Shown here in pieces: positions 36,901-49,205 of a DNA stretch of 64,000 nt. The translations under genes were made by a program, and so were the position numbers. Location: contig NC_044916.1 in NCBI RefSeq assembly GCF_003576645.1, positions 34,215,466-34,279,465 on the forward strand, read 5' to 3'. Below the pieces are notes generated by a model. The model did no database searches. It had not been told where the DNA came from and saw only the letters and a list, made by a program, of their open reading frames with translations. The DNA comes from Ipomoea triloba (taxonomy: Eukaryota > Streptophyta > Magnoliopsida > Solanales > Convolvulaceae). Position 1 is the stretch's first letter. Each line of letters starts with the position of its first letter.

Positions 36901-37281
36901 ATTGAGAGAATTTTTAGAAAGATCAATAATTTGCAAATGGAACAAGGATGAAAAATTCAAATCTTGAAGAGTACCTTTCAAACCGTAACCAGAAAGATTC
37001 ATACTTATGACACTCCCATCTCTATTACAAGTAAGTCCAATCCATTTGCATGAATTGCTACCAACCCATGATGAAAGTAGTTTTTGGCTTTTGCCATCAA
37101 GACTGGATTTCCAAGTTAAAAGAGCACCTACTTCATTTCCTACTTGCAAATTGTTTGCAGGCAAAAATGTATTTGTGTTTGTAGTATTGGGAATAGGGGA
37201 AAAAGAAGAAGAAGAAAGATGAAGGGATAGGAGGTGTTTAATAGTAAGCAACAATAATAGTTTATATGCAGGCTTTCTCAT
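33991..37281 (-). CDS. Locus C: intact MIK2-like LRR receptor kinase
   Basis: Plasma-membrane receptor kinase, the one complete and undamaged receptor gene in the window. Exon 1 is 37281-34455, exon 2 34361-33991, intron 93 nt, phase 1, giving 1065 residues, normal for the family. Order: signal peptide (MRKPAYKLLLLLTIKHLLSL), cap (VGALLTWKSSLD, then a Cys pair in SCKWIGLTC), about 24 LRRs with the NLTGxIP pattern, a juxtamembrane Cys pair (GLCG...KPCS), membrane helix near 708-733, kinase with GVGGSGSV loop, AVKKL lysine near 800, HRDISSKN near 895 and SDFGTAK near 917. The activation segment [16 protein letters not shown] crosses the intron. Compared with B, D, E and F it lacks a few residues after the catalytic lysine (KKLKQGDE versus [11 protein letters not shown]). 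In Arabidopsis, MIK2 perceives SCOOP-type peptides and acts in wall-integrity responses; the ligand here is unknown. Confidence 0.9.
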
Positions 37282-37352
37282 TGTGACACACGAGGATCGG
37301 AGAAAGTGTGTTTACTGAGCTGGGTGAATGCAGAAGGAACGAGGAGGCCAAG

Positions 37353-37362
37353 GTATATATAG
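37353..37362 (-). promoter_or_regulatory. TATA box of locus C
   Basis: CTATATATACC on the minus strand, about 75 bp upstream of the ATG. The surrounding bases ('gaggccaaggtatatataga') are conserved upstream of loci D and E. Confidence 0.65.
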
Positions 37363-37700
37363 ATTCTGGGAACTGGGATTTAGTCTAAATAATATTTCGA
37401 TACAGCCTCGAAGTCGTATCAAGTTGGTATTCAATTTGCGTTAGTATTATACGTTGTTCAGCAGGATAATAATGAAGTAATTAATGAGAATCCTTTGGGG
37501 AAATTTCTATTGCTTTAATTTCCTTGACTAATTCTCATCTTGCGTTCATTTATTGCATGCACCATTATAGATCAATCATTATTGCATGGAGGTACATTAT
37601 TTTTGTACTGAAGGTACATTATTTGGTCAGATTTATTGCATAGCTTTATATCTATTGTTTTCTTTGACTTTGATACTTGCATATATAGTTGCATTGTCTC

Positions 37701-37736
<36 letters not shown>

Positions 37737-37790
37737 CATTATCATCATCATCATAATATTAATATTAATAATAATAATTATTATTATTAT
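37701..37790. repeat. ATT/ATC/AAT compound microsatellite
   Basis: (ATT)n passes into (ATC)n, then AATATT and (AAT)n/(ATT)n, followed by a TTAA repeat. Confidence 0.9.
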
Positions 37791-38164
37791 TACTTAATTA
37801 ATTAATTAATTAAAAAACCTATCTTAACTAAAAATTTAAAGTGTTGGTACGTTGAGCATCTGATATAAAAACTGAAGTATATGTTATTTAATGGTATTAA
37901 TGTGAATTAATACCAAAAAGATTAAGAAAATAAAAAAACTAGACAAGTAATTGCACCAAATAAAAGTCTTAATCCTTGTATCCAAACTCAGTACAATATG
38001 TGTCCCACTTATTAGTTACGGAGTATTACATAATGTAAGCTACTTATATTAGACAAATAACACACAATTAAGTGAATTTTTCAATATAATATTCTAATAA
38101 TCTTCTTAATGTATGTAATGCTTCGAAAAATAAAAAATATTCTTAATGTATTCCTCTTCCACTC

Positions 38165-38290
38165 CCCAATGATAACCTTGTGGTCAAGGTGTCATGAAGT
38201 GACTATCTCAAATGGGAGGTCATGGGTTCGAGTCTCATTGCATGGGATTGAACCTATGACTTCTAACTTGGGAAGGCCACAACTATATAA
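38165..38290 (+). mobile_element. SINE-like segment with B box
   Basis: GGTTCGAGTCTC at 38225-38236 is a good Pol III B box, with a TGTGGTCAAGGTGTC A-box-like stretch about 45 bp upstream. It is absent from the corresponding position of the duplicated block near 58980, so it inserted after that duplication or was lost there. Confidence 0.55.
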
Positions 38291-38897
38291 TACAATAATT
38301 ATATCATGGATCATACACGCACCATGCTCCCAAAACATCCCTGTTGTTTCCAACTTTAATTTATTTTTCTCTTTTTTTGTACAAATAAATTAATGCATAA
38401 AGAAATATATCATTAAAAATTCTAATTGAAATCTTTAAAATAACACTAATATTAATATTTCTTTCAATTTTGTTAATAAATCTACATGTACATAAAGTCA
38501 TTACTATTTACTTTATGTACATAAAAATACTATATTACTATTCGTTTATAAAGTTACCATTGTTAGTACATATATTTACTATTGTAGCGGCTGTAGGTTT
38601 TCAATCACCCAAACATTGCATTAGTATGAACATATTTGATGATTGTTAAGATAGGAAGTATGAAGGACGTAGGGGTTGGTTAAGAATTAAGATGAGATGA
38701 CATCTTATTATACTATATAGTGTATGAAAACATAGAAGCTAATTAATTAAGCATCCCATCAAAATGTGTGTGTCCACAACATGCCCAAGCCGCCACAAAG
38801 GGTAAACTTTTGACTTGAAGAAAATGACACCACCATTGACTTGAAACAAATATCCAAACGAATTAGCTAGGGCGATTCAATTGAGTGCATTGACCTT

Positions 38898-39335
38898 TTA
38901 TTGGCGATTTATTTTTATTTTTTCTTTTAAACCAAGAGAAACTTTCATTAACTCAAAAATCTGAAACCAACACATTACAAATGATAGGTGGAGGGTTGTA
39001 GAACTACTTCGAGTAATCAGGCGAAGAACCAGACTGCCTAACAAGTACATGGACAACTTGGTTCGCTGATCTTTTGGTAAAAGAAAGAAACACATTACAG
39101 AAATCTTGCAATAGGTGTTTAATATCATCAACAATGAGATGGAAAGAAGACAGTCCCCCTTTGAATTTCAGACATTGGACAACTTGTAGAGTCTGATTCC
39201 ACCTGAACTTTATCCATGTTTTATGTTTTAAGCCAACTCAATGCTTCCTGGATAGCATGCAACTGCTTCAACTTCCCTGGGAGTGAAATTGCTCCTCCAT
39301 TGGACTCCCCGTGCTGACTGAAGTTTTCATCCTCA
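38898..39335 (-). pseudogene. RNase H-like domain relic
   Basis: On the minus strand the translation reads AIQEALSWLKT, a stop, then VQVESDST, and after a frameshift VVQCLKFKGGLSSFHLIVDD, then NVFLSFTKRSANQVVHVLVR. These are the core and C-terminal signatures (ESDS and ANQxxHxLxR) of the plant RNase H-like family. Stops and shifts make it a relic. A second copy of the same insertion lies at 59985-60245, carried by segmental duplication. Confidence 0.75.
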
Positions 39336-39757
39336 TCTCATATAACACTGTCCAAGCCCATTATTATAAGATGGACCCGAATCCATGATATTACTATTGG
39401 AATTTGATTATTTGGACTGAAAATGTTTAAGAAAGTATATAAAAAAAAAACAAAAAAAAAATGAAACTCCGAAAATAAAGAAGAGAATATATAATTGTAC
39501 TTCAAGTAACCACCAAACTCAAAGAAAAGAGGAAAAAAAAAAGGCTTGAACCTGTTTAGTTAGTAGATGGGCAAAAAAATTTACAATTTCGCTAAAAGAA
39601 GGGTTTAAACATTTGACTTTATTTTTAATAGCCACATGCTCTAACCAACTTAGCTACTCCAGTTATACATTCATAATTCTTTTAAAAGTTTTATAATGCT
39701 TACTTTTGACATTGCCAATATAATTTCTCTTACGTTAGTTTGACCATTAATAAGCGT

Positions 39758-39809
<52 letters not shown>

Positions 39810-40639
39810 AAACTAGAAAAGGTGCCCTAATAATAATAAGCTGATAGCTAGAGACAAGCATCTGAGAATTTCTTCGAAAAAAGATTTAAGCATTGGTCAA
39901 AATATATAGATGCTGATGATTTGGTACCTCTACACGATTCCTCCAGCTCGGAGTTCCATTAAAAACACACACATATTAGCAGTTTAGCACTCACCCAACT
40001 GATTCTATACCAACAAAATGGCGTAAATGGTGTCGGGCATCCTACCTATCTTCAAAACTAATACTCCGTAATAATACATCAGCGTGGTATATAAAATAAC
40101 AAAATACATATCTTTAAAGCAAAGGTTTAACTTCTATGTTCAGATGATGAGTTACTATGATTTACCTCTCAGATGCTCTGTCAGGCCGGGATGCGGGTGA
40201 CCCTTGAGATTGGAGATTCAATCTTTAGTGAAGAAAATTTACCAACCCAGAAGTACTGTATTATTTAATGCTATACTAAACCATCATTAATTCTTACTAG
40301 CGTAGAATTGCAATATACATTCATGTATAGCCATGTAAAGAAAACTTTTGGTTAGCTGCAAGATTGCAAAGGCAAGGCGAAATCATTAAAAAAAAAAAAA
40401 AAAAAAAAACTAAGAGCAAAAGGCATACATGTCCGTGATATAGTCAATGGCCTAACAAAACTTTTGAGAGCAAAAAGTGCAGCAAGCATCAAGGCCTCTA
40501 TTGCTTTAAGCACATTCTAGTCAATGTCATCACATTAGCAGGTACATTCAACGACACACACAGGCAAACTTAAGTGCAAGTGGAATCTTTTAAACTGAAG
40601 ACAATCAATCACGAAGAAGAATATGAGTTAAACAATCAC
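39191..40639. other. Intergenic spacer, no gene seen
   Basis: AT-rich, with a (TA)n tract at 39761-39807 and an A run near 40389-40408. From about 40230 the sequence becomes colinear with 48065 onward (shared 'ccagaagtactgtatt'), marking the start of the duplicated downstream flank. Confidence 0.45.
39761..39807. repeat. (TA)n microsatellite
   Basis: Uninterrupted TA repeat of about 23 units. Confidence 0.95.
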
Positions 40640-40984
40640 GATGCATGTATATATATGACAATATAATGCTTTAGTCACATCTTTATCTATATTTACCCTT
40701 TTCATCCACGTACATTAATTCCAATACTTTTTCATCATGGTTTAATATGTGTGCTAGACTCTCACCTCCCAAGTAATCATAAATCACTAATGAATGTCTC
40801 TCACTAGCAAAAAAAAATCATATAGTTTTACAATATTTTGATGTCTAACCTCAGCTAAACTATGAACCTCATTTAAAAAACTTTTGAGATTGCACAATTA
40901 ATCTTCTTGCCCAGTGACCTTAAACTTCTTTAAAGCAACTATTTGACCACTTGGTAGCTCAACCTTGAAAACACTAACATGTCT

Positions 40985-41534
40985 TGTTGTGGGCACGGGA
41001 ACCAATAATTGCCTATTGGAATATTTTAGAATTGGTTTTATTAATTAATTAGGATGATTATTTTAAAATTATTTTAGATTTGGTTTGTTAGAATTATATT
41101 AAATTTAATGTTTATCTTAGTTTGTTAGTTAGGATTATTTTATTATATTCTAAATAATTATCTCATTTATGTGGTTGTAATCTGCTTGTTAATGGCTATT
41201 TAAGGCCATTGCATGCCAAATGAAATATACAGTAAAAAAGTTTTGAGATAGAAAACTGAGTGTTTTTTGGAACTCGGAATGAGTTCGGCCGTGATGAGTG
41301 GATCATGGCAAACCTGACTTATCAAGGAAATTACCATCCTTGTGGCGTTATCTCTGGTTTTTACCATTCTACAGCCGAACGTGGCAAACCGTTATACATT
41401 AAAACCCAAAAACAACCTTTTCCCCAACCTAAATTAAACCTTCCAAATCAAACTCACCCAACCTAATAAATCATTTTAAAATCCTTTTTAAATTAGAGTG
41501 TGAAGAGAAGATGAGGCCAACCAGATTCGCATCA
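40985..41534. mobile_element. Solo LTR, 550 bp, with 5-bp TSD
   Basis: Begins TGTTGTGGGCACGG and ends GCATCA (TG...CA), flanked by TGTCT on both sides (40980-40984 and 41535-41539). The paralogous relic at about 48753 reads straight through as 'aacatgtctggcctcaatca', an empty site with one copy of TGTCT. Probably left behind after recombination between two LTRs. The parent family is not recognised. Confidence 0.8.
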
Positions 41535-41548
41535 TGTCTGGCCTCAAT

Positions 41549-41656
<108 letters not shown>

Positions 41657-42091
41657 AAATATCTCGAATTCGAAGTTTCCAATCACATCAAGGATACTTT
41701 TATAATATGCCACTTTCCCATCAAAACTCAATATCTTCAGCACTTCCATAAATGCTTTATATATATTGTTAGGGATTGAACCTTCTACCTAATTGTATGA
41801 TACATCAATAAAATCTAAACCAAAACTAGAACACTTGGAAATACTTGATGGAATGTACCTGAGAAATTATATATTGTGTGATAGGATCATAATCTGTAAA
41901 CTTTTCATTCATCCACCCATTTAATACTACGCATATCTTGATTTTATATTGGAGTAGAAATGAAACAATATAACGATTACAATTTAAATTAGGAAGATGA
42001 GAAATTGATAATCATTATTCTTAGAAAACCAAGAATATATACAACCAAAGTTAAAGGATAAATAGTATGCAAATGAAGATTAATGTCGTAC

Positions 42092-45000
42092 TCAGACAGT
42101 GGGAAATTCAAGACCAAACAATTGGCTAAGTGTGATATGAGGAAACAAATTTGAAGGCTGCATTTTCTTGGACAGCAATGCAGAAACTTGGAACATGGTT
42201 GGCCGAGATCCTGGATTGAAATTCAGACATGCAAATGCTATCTTTGCAATCAACACCAATTCTTCCGCTTCATGTTTCCCAGGACTTGAAAGTCGAGGGT
42301 CCAACACCTCCTTTAAAAAAACGTTTTGGTTTTCAGATAATGAAGACGATGAAATTGATGAAACAAGTTCACCAGGATGTCGTCCCATAATCACTTCTAA
42401 AACTACCACTCCAAAACTGAACACATCACACTTTTCGTTCACTTCCATTGTGTAAGCAAACTCTACAAACAAAATCAAAATAGGAATAAAAAATATGATA
42501 TATAGCTGTATATACAGTTTATATAATAAAAAGATTAGGACAATAAATACCTGGAGCAGTGTAGCCAAATGTTCCAGCAAACGAAGTCCAGTTCGATGAA
42601 TTAGAATTCAAGAGTCTAGCCGTGCCAAAATCAGATATATGAGCCTCATATTCATGATCAAAAAGAATATTCTTGCTGGATATGTCTCGGTGAACAATGG
42701 TAGGGAAACTACCGTGGTGCATGTATGATAATGCTTTCGCCATAGCTTTAGCAACATTCACCCTCTTAATCCAATCCAATTCTATTGATTTTTCATCATG
42801 GCTCAATACTTGCACTAGGCTTCCACCTTCTAATTACTCATAAACTAGGAACGAATGTCGCACATGAGAGCAAAAACCATACAGCCTAACAACATTTCGA
42901 TGCCTTACCTCACTTAAAGTACGAATTTCATTTGAAAAACTTTTGAAGTCTCGAGACTCATCTCCTTGTATGGATTCATTTAACTTTTTTACAGCAAAAA
43001 CCTCACCATTGGATAACTCAGCTCGAAATACACTTCCTGATCTTCCCACTCCAATGCAATATCTTGAATCAAAGTTGTCGGTTGCTTCTACTATGCTTTC
43101 ATATGCAATATTCCCATCAAAATTCAATACTGTGAACAAATTTTCTCTAGATGCCCTTGGCATTTCTTTGATGAACCTTCTTAGTGGAATCAACCATATG
43201 ACAACAACCATCGCAACAACACCAACAAATCCAATCGGTATCACTATAATTAAGACCAAAGTTTTTGTGTTGTGACCTTGTTCTGTCTTCTTTTTGGGAG
43301 ATCCAGAAGAACATGGCTTCAAACCAGCAATGTTGCTACACAAACCTTTGTTGTTTCTTAAGGATTCAAATGTAGCATTTTGAAATGCTTTGTTGTTTGG
43401 GAGCATTCCTTCCAACTCATTATAGGATACATCAATGGAAACCAAACCTAAGCATTGAGCCATGCTTGACGGGATGGAACCGGACAACTTATTGTGTGAA
43501 ACATTCAGGCTTTGTAAGTATATTAATCCTCCAAACTGTTGTGGTAGCTTGCCAGTTAGCATGTTTCGACTAAGATCAAGAGTTTGAAGGAACTTCAAGC
43601 TTCCTATATCGTAAGGAATCCTACCCTCAAACCTATTTTGATTGAGATTCAAGACAGATAACCTTTGACAACTTCCTAAGCCCTCTGGAATGAAGCCAAT
43701 AAACCTATTTGCAGCCAAGTTCAACTCGGTGAGCAAAGACATTTCTCCAATTCCTAGTGTAANATTCAAGAGTCTAGCCGTGCCAAAATCAGATATATGA
43801 GCCTCATATTCATGATCAAAAAGAATATTCTTGCTGGATATGTCTCGGTGAACAATGGTAGGGAAACTACCGTGGTGCATGTATGATAATGCTTTCGCCA
43901 TAGCTTTAGCAACATTCACCCTCTTAATCCAATCCAATTCTATTGATTTTTCATCATGGCTCAATACTTGCACTAGGCTTCCACCTTCTAATTACTCATA
44001 AACTAGGAACGAATGTCGCACATGAGAGCAAAAACCATACAGCCTAACAACATTTCGATGCCTTACCTCACTTAAAGTACGAATTTCATTTGAAAAACTT
44101 TTGAAGTCTCGAGACTCATCTCCTTGTATGGATTCATTTAACTTTTTTACAGCAAAAACCTCACCATTGGATAACTCAGCTCGAAATACACTTCCTGATC
44201 TTCCCACTCCAATGCAATATCTTGAATCAAAGTTGTCGGTTGCTTCTACTATGCTTTCATATGCAATATTCCCATCAAAATTCAATACTGTGAACAAATT
44301 TTCTCTAGATGCCCTTGGCATTTCTTTGATGAACCTTCTTAGTGGAATCAACCATATGACAACAACCATCGCAACAACACCAACAAATCCAATCGGTATC
44401 ACTATAATTAAGACCAAAGTTTTTGTGTTGTGACCTTGTTCTGTCTTCTTTTTGGGAGATCCAGAAGAACATGGCTTCAAACCAGCAATGTTGCTACACA
44501 AACCTTTGTTGTTTCTTAAGGATTCAAATGTAGCATTTTGAAATGCTTTGTTGTTTGGGAGCATTCCTTCCAACTCATTATAGGATACATCAATGGAAAC
44601 CAAACCTAAGCATTGAGCCATGCTTGACGGGATGGAACCGGACAACTTATTGTGTGAAACATTCAGGCTTTGTAAGTATATTAATCCTCCAAACTGTTGT
44701 GGTAGCTTGCCAGTTAGCATGTTTCGACTAAGATCAAGAGTTTGAAGGAACTTCAAGCTTCCTATATCGTAAGGAATCCTACCCTCAAACCTATTTTGAT
44801 TGAGATTCAAGACAGATAACCTTTGACAACTTCCTAAGCCCTCTGGAATGAAGCCAATAAACCTATTTGCAGCCAAGTTCAACTCGGTGAGCAAAGACAT
44901 TTCTCCAATTCCTAGTGTAATGTTGCCAGACAGTTTGTTGCCATCCAACTTTAAAACGCCCAAGGAATGTAGAGTACTAAAACTCTTTGGAATGTTCCCA

Positions 45001-46466
45001 ACAAGTTGATTGGAGGAGAGATCAATAAATTCTAGATGGGATGCATTTGCAAGTTCAGGTGGGATTTTCCCAGAAATTCTATTTTTGGAAATCTTCAAAG
45101 CTGCTAGCTTTGAACAAAGACCCCAGTTGGAAGATAGCTGGCCATGGAAGTTATTGGAACTCAAGTCAACGTAAGTTAGGTTGGGATAAATTCCAAACTC
45201 TTCAGATATGTCTCCAGAGAGTTTGTTATATTCAAGCCTAACTCTTTGAAGGGTTGTGCAGTTTTTTATGCCTTTAGGAATCTTTCCACTAAAGTTATTG
45301 TATACAACTGAGAAATGGGTAAGTGACTTGCCAAGGCATAAATTCTCTGGTAAAGGACCTGAGAAATGATTACCACCTATTTGAAAAAGAATGAGTTTTG
45401 CACTAACATTATTTAGTTCTGATGGAAGGCGACCACTAAGTTGATTGAAAAATAGACTAAACATATTCAATTTTGTTAAGTTTCTAATTGAACTAGGTAT
45501 TGGACCAAACAAAAAATTTGAGGCCACATATAGTTCGACAAGTGAGGATAACAATCCAATTTCTTCGGGAATATGACCAAAAAGGTTATTATCATCGAGT
45601 GAAAGGAATTCTAAATTTTTCAAGCCTCCTAAAGAGACAGGAATTTGACCAGTGATGTTATTAGAAAATAAGGACAAATACCTCAAATTTGACAAATTTC
45701 CAATGGTAGCAGGAATGCTACCAGAGAGTCCATTTTTATAGAGATACAATGTCCTTAAGTTCTTCAAATTTCCAATTGAAGTAGGGATTTGACCAATGAG
45801 ATTATTTGACTCTAATTCTAAATCAATAAGGGATGTCAATAACCCAATTTCTTGAGGAATGTGACCAGAAAGTTGATTTGTGTGGAGTTGTAGAATCGTT
45901 AAATTTCTCAAGTTCCCTATAGAAATAGGAATTTCACCCATGAGGTTGTTCGAGTTCAATTCCAAATCTACTAGCGAATTTAAATATCCAATCTCATGAG
46001 GAATTTGACCAGAAAACCAATTTTTATAGAGACACATAGTTGTTAAATTTTGAAAGTGGAACATATCTTTAATAAAAGAAATGCTACCATTGAGAGAATT
46101 TTTAGAAAGATCAATAATTTGCAAATGGAACAAGGATGAAAAATTCAAATCTTGAAGAGTACCTTTTAAACCGTAACCAGAAAGATTTATACTTATGACA
46201 TTCCCATCTCTATTACAAGTAAGTCCAATCCATTTGCACGAATTGCTACCAACCCAGGATGAAAGTAGTTTTTGGCTTTTGCCATCAAGACTGGATTTCC
46301 AAGTTAAAAGAGCACCTACTTCATTTCCTACTTGCAAATTATTTGCAGGCAAAAATGGATTTGTGTTTGTAGTATTGGGAATAGGGGAAGAAGAAGAAGA
46401 AAGATGAAGGGATAGGAGGTGTTTAATAGTAAGAAACAATAATAGTTTATATGCAGGCTTTCTCAT
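42092..46466 (-). pseudogene. Locus D: MIK2-like receptor kinase with nonsense codon
   Basis: Exon 2 is 42462-42092. Exon 1 starts at the ATG at 46466 (MRKPAYKLLLFL) and ends at the donor after 42551. A 1157-bp segment appears twice around an N at 43763; leaving out one copy restores one continuous frame of 1043 codons including the stop, which supports an assembly error. Signal peptide, cap, LRRs and membrane helix are normal. In the kinase, a TAC-to-TAA change (seen at 43992-43994 and again at 42834-42836) ends translation in the hinge after FLVYE, before HRDISSKN. The product would be a receptor with only the kinase N-lobe. The start at 46466 is preferred over 46526 because the TATA box lies at 46528-46537. 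Confidence 0.85.
42606..44920. other. Exact 1157-bp duplication around an N (assembly artefact)
   Basis: Bases 42606-43762 and 43764-44920 correspond at a constant offset of 1158 and their translations are identical, including the nonsense codon. The single N at 43763 lies between them. An uncollapsed contig overlap explains this better than a gene duplication, because removing one copy restores the gene order and frame. Confidence 0.9.
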
Positions 46467-46527
46467 TGTGACACACGAGAAGAAAGTGTGTTTACTGGGT
46501 GAATGCAGAAGGAGCAAGGAGGCCAAG

Positions 46528-46537
46528 GTATATATAG
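46528..46537 (-). promoter_or_regulatory. TATA box of locus D
   Basis: CTATATATACC on the minus strand, 62-71 bp upstream of the ATG at 46466, in the same context as locus C. Confidence 0.65.
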
Positions 46538-46825
46538 ATCGATTTTGGGATTATTTAGTGTAAATAATATTTGGATACAGCCTCAAAGTCGTCGTATCAA
46601 GTTGGCATTCAATTTGCATTAGTATTATATATACGTTGTTCATCAGCAGGATAATAATGAAGTAATTAATGAGAATCCTGTGGGGAAATTTCTATTGCTT
46701 TCCTTGACTAATTGTCCTCTTGCGTTCATTTATTGCATACACCATTTTAGCTAGCTAGTTTGGTCAGATTTATTGCATACATTTATATCTATTGTTTTCT
46801 TTGACTTTGATATTTCCATTGTCTC

Positions 46826-46867
<42 letters not shown>

Positions 46868-48419
46868 ATTAATTAATTAAAAACCTATCTTAATTAAAAA
46901 TTTAGGGGTGTATTCAATAATGACTTTTGTACACTTTTAAAATAATTTTTAATAAAATTTTATTGACTTTCATAGAATAGTTCAAAACTTTTTAAAACTT
47001 TAATTTGTAAGATTCTATAAAAATCTATATAAAAAATATTCATAAAATTTTATAAACTTTTTTTTAATTTTAAAAAGTCTACAAAAGTCATTGCAATTAT
47101 AAATGGAATACATCCTTACAAACTTTCAATTATTTTGGTTCTTATCATTTACTATAATTTATGAGTCGTGAACTGAGCAGTGAAAGGACTTAGGAGTCTA
47201 TATATACATACATCGCATCAATGCAGGTAACCAATAACCTCTGACCAAATACTAATACTTAGTCAGCTTAAATAATTTGCTCCACATAAATAAATACCTA
47301 TTATTATTATTATTCTAATAATAATAATCATATGAGGGAAAACGTTATAGAGAAGGCATCTTATTTTACTATAGTGTATAAAAACATACAAGATAATTAA
47401 GCATCCGATCCCATAAAAATGTGTCAACAACCCAAGCCGCCACAAAGGGTAGACTTTTGACTTGAAGAAAATGACACCACCATTGACTTTGAATCCAATA
47501 TCCAAACCAAACAAATTAATTAGGGCGATTCAACCGAGTGCATTGACCTTTGATTGGCAAATTTATTATTGTGCGATGATACAATATTAAAATTCTGTTA
47601 AAATATTTTTTAAAAGTCAATTAAGAAAATTTTTTGAATCAACTACCATATAGACAGCTCTGTTATCATTCTAAATAGGCGATCCTAAGATCGAATCTAT
47701 GAACTTTGATTCTTTGGACTGAAAATGATTGAGAAGGTTAAAAAAAAAAAAAAAAGCCTCCAAAAATAAGTTTACATTTCAACTAGAGGTCTACGTCAAG
47801 TGATGCTACAATTCTGCCCAAGTGTACCATCCCACTTGTTTTTCCTCCATCTCTCTCTATAAGTTTACATTTCAATCTAGGAGCCCGCTGAGTAGCTCAG
47901 TTGGTCACATGGGTGAAGTTTGGGAAGAAAGACTAAGGGTCGAGTCTCATCAGCGACAGTATCGAAGTAACCTCTCAAAGTGAGGGGATCCTTGTACGCA
48001 TTAAGCAAATGTTAGGGTCCTTTGGAGTTGGAGATCAGATCAACCTTAAGGGAAGAAAGTTTACCAGCCCAGAAGTACTGTATTCTTTAATGCTATACTA
48101 AACCATCATTAATTCTTACTAGTGTAGAATTGCAATATACATTCATGTATAACCATGTCAAGAAAACCTTTGGTTAGCTGCAAGATTGCAAAGGCAAGGC
48201 GAAATCATTAAAAAAAAAAAACAAAACAAAAAACAAAAAACAAAAGGCTTACAAAACCTAAGAGCAAAAGGCATACATGTCTGTGATATAGTCAATGGCC
48301 TAACAAAACTATTGAGAGCAAATTAAAAAGTGCAACAAGCATCAAGGCCTCTATTTCTTTAAGCACATTCTAGTCAACGTCATCACATTAGCAGGTACAT
48401 TCAACGACACACATAGGCA
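46538..48419. other. Spacer upstream of locus D
   Basis: Colinear with the region upstream of locus C at first ('gatacagcctcraagtcg', 'tctttgactttgata'), then an ATT microsatellite at 46829-46865, a stretch of AT-rich DNA, and from 47330 sequence matching 38720-38890. No gene is supported. Confidence 0.5.
47881..48070 (+). mobile_element. tRNA-derived SINE
   Basis: A-box region TAGCTCAGTTGGTCACATGG (47893-47912) and B box GGGTCGAGTCTC (47938-47949) followed by an unrelated body ending near 'ttaccagcccagaag'. A decayed copy of its 3' part lies near 40190-40255. It is not a tRNA gene because the acceptor stem and anticodon arm do not form. Confidence 0.65.
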
Positions 48420-49010
48420 ATATAATGCTTAAGTAACATCTTTATCTACATTTACCCTTTTCATCGATTTCAATCCATGTACATTAATTTCAATACTTTT
48501 TCATCATGGTTTAATATGTGTACTAGACTCTCACCTCCCAAGTAATCATAAATCAAGAATGAATGTCTCTCACTAGCAAAAAAATTATATAATTTTACAA
48601 TATTTTAATATCTAACATCGGCTAAACTATGAACCTTATTTAAAAAACTTTTGAGATTGCACAATTAATCTTCTTGCCCAGTGGCCTTAAACTTCTTTAT
48701 AGCAACTATTTGACCACTTGGTAGCTCAACTTTGAAAACACTAACATGTCTGGCCTCAATCACTAATATATACAATATCTCGAATTCGAAGTTCCCAATC
48801 ACATTAAGGATACTTTTATAATATGCCACTTCCCCATCTAAACTTAATATCTTTAGCACTTTCATAAATGCTTTATATTGTTTGGGATTGAACCTTCTAC
48901 CTAATTGTATGATATATCAATAAAATCTAAACCAAAACTAGAACACTTGGAAATGCTTGATGGAATGTACATGAAAAATTATATATTGTGCGATAAGATC
49001 ATAATCTGTA
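48420..49010 (-). pseudogene. Receptor kinase relic, copy without solo LTR
   Basis: Same relic as 40640-41890. A clear stretch translates as VFKVELPSGQIVAIKKFKAT and GQED, close to locus A, joined on the other side to KVLKILSLDGEVAYYKS and YIPSSISK-type ectodomain remnants. No membrane helix and no catalytic C-lobe. Confidence 0.75.
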
Positions 49011-49205
49011 AACTTTTCATTATCTTCCCATTTCATACTACGCATTTCTTGATTTTGTATTGGAGTAGAAATGAAACAATATAACGATTACAATATAAAT
49101 TAGGAAGATAAGAAATTATTGATCATTATTATTCTTAGAAAACCAAGAATATATACAACCAAAATTAAAGGATAAATAGTATGCAAATGAAGATTAATGT
49201 CGTAG

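Larger units (their letters stand above)
37363..39190. other. Locus C upstream block, duplicated at 58289-60250
   Basis: Starting from 'tctaaataatatttcgatac' this DNA is colinear with 58284-60250 upstream of locus E. It includes an ATT/ATC microsatellite at 37701-37790, the SINE-like segment at 38165 and an RNase H fragment. A shorter colinear stretch follows locus D (46550-47540). No gene is supported. Confidence 0.7.

Noticed and set aside
42834..46526. Two separate receptor genes at locus D
   Set aside because: The second kinase copy is an exact duplicate across an N; one gene is the better reading.
47881..47960. tRNA gene
   Set aside because: A and B boxes are present but no cloverleaf can be formed; better explained as a SINE head.
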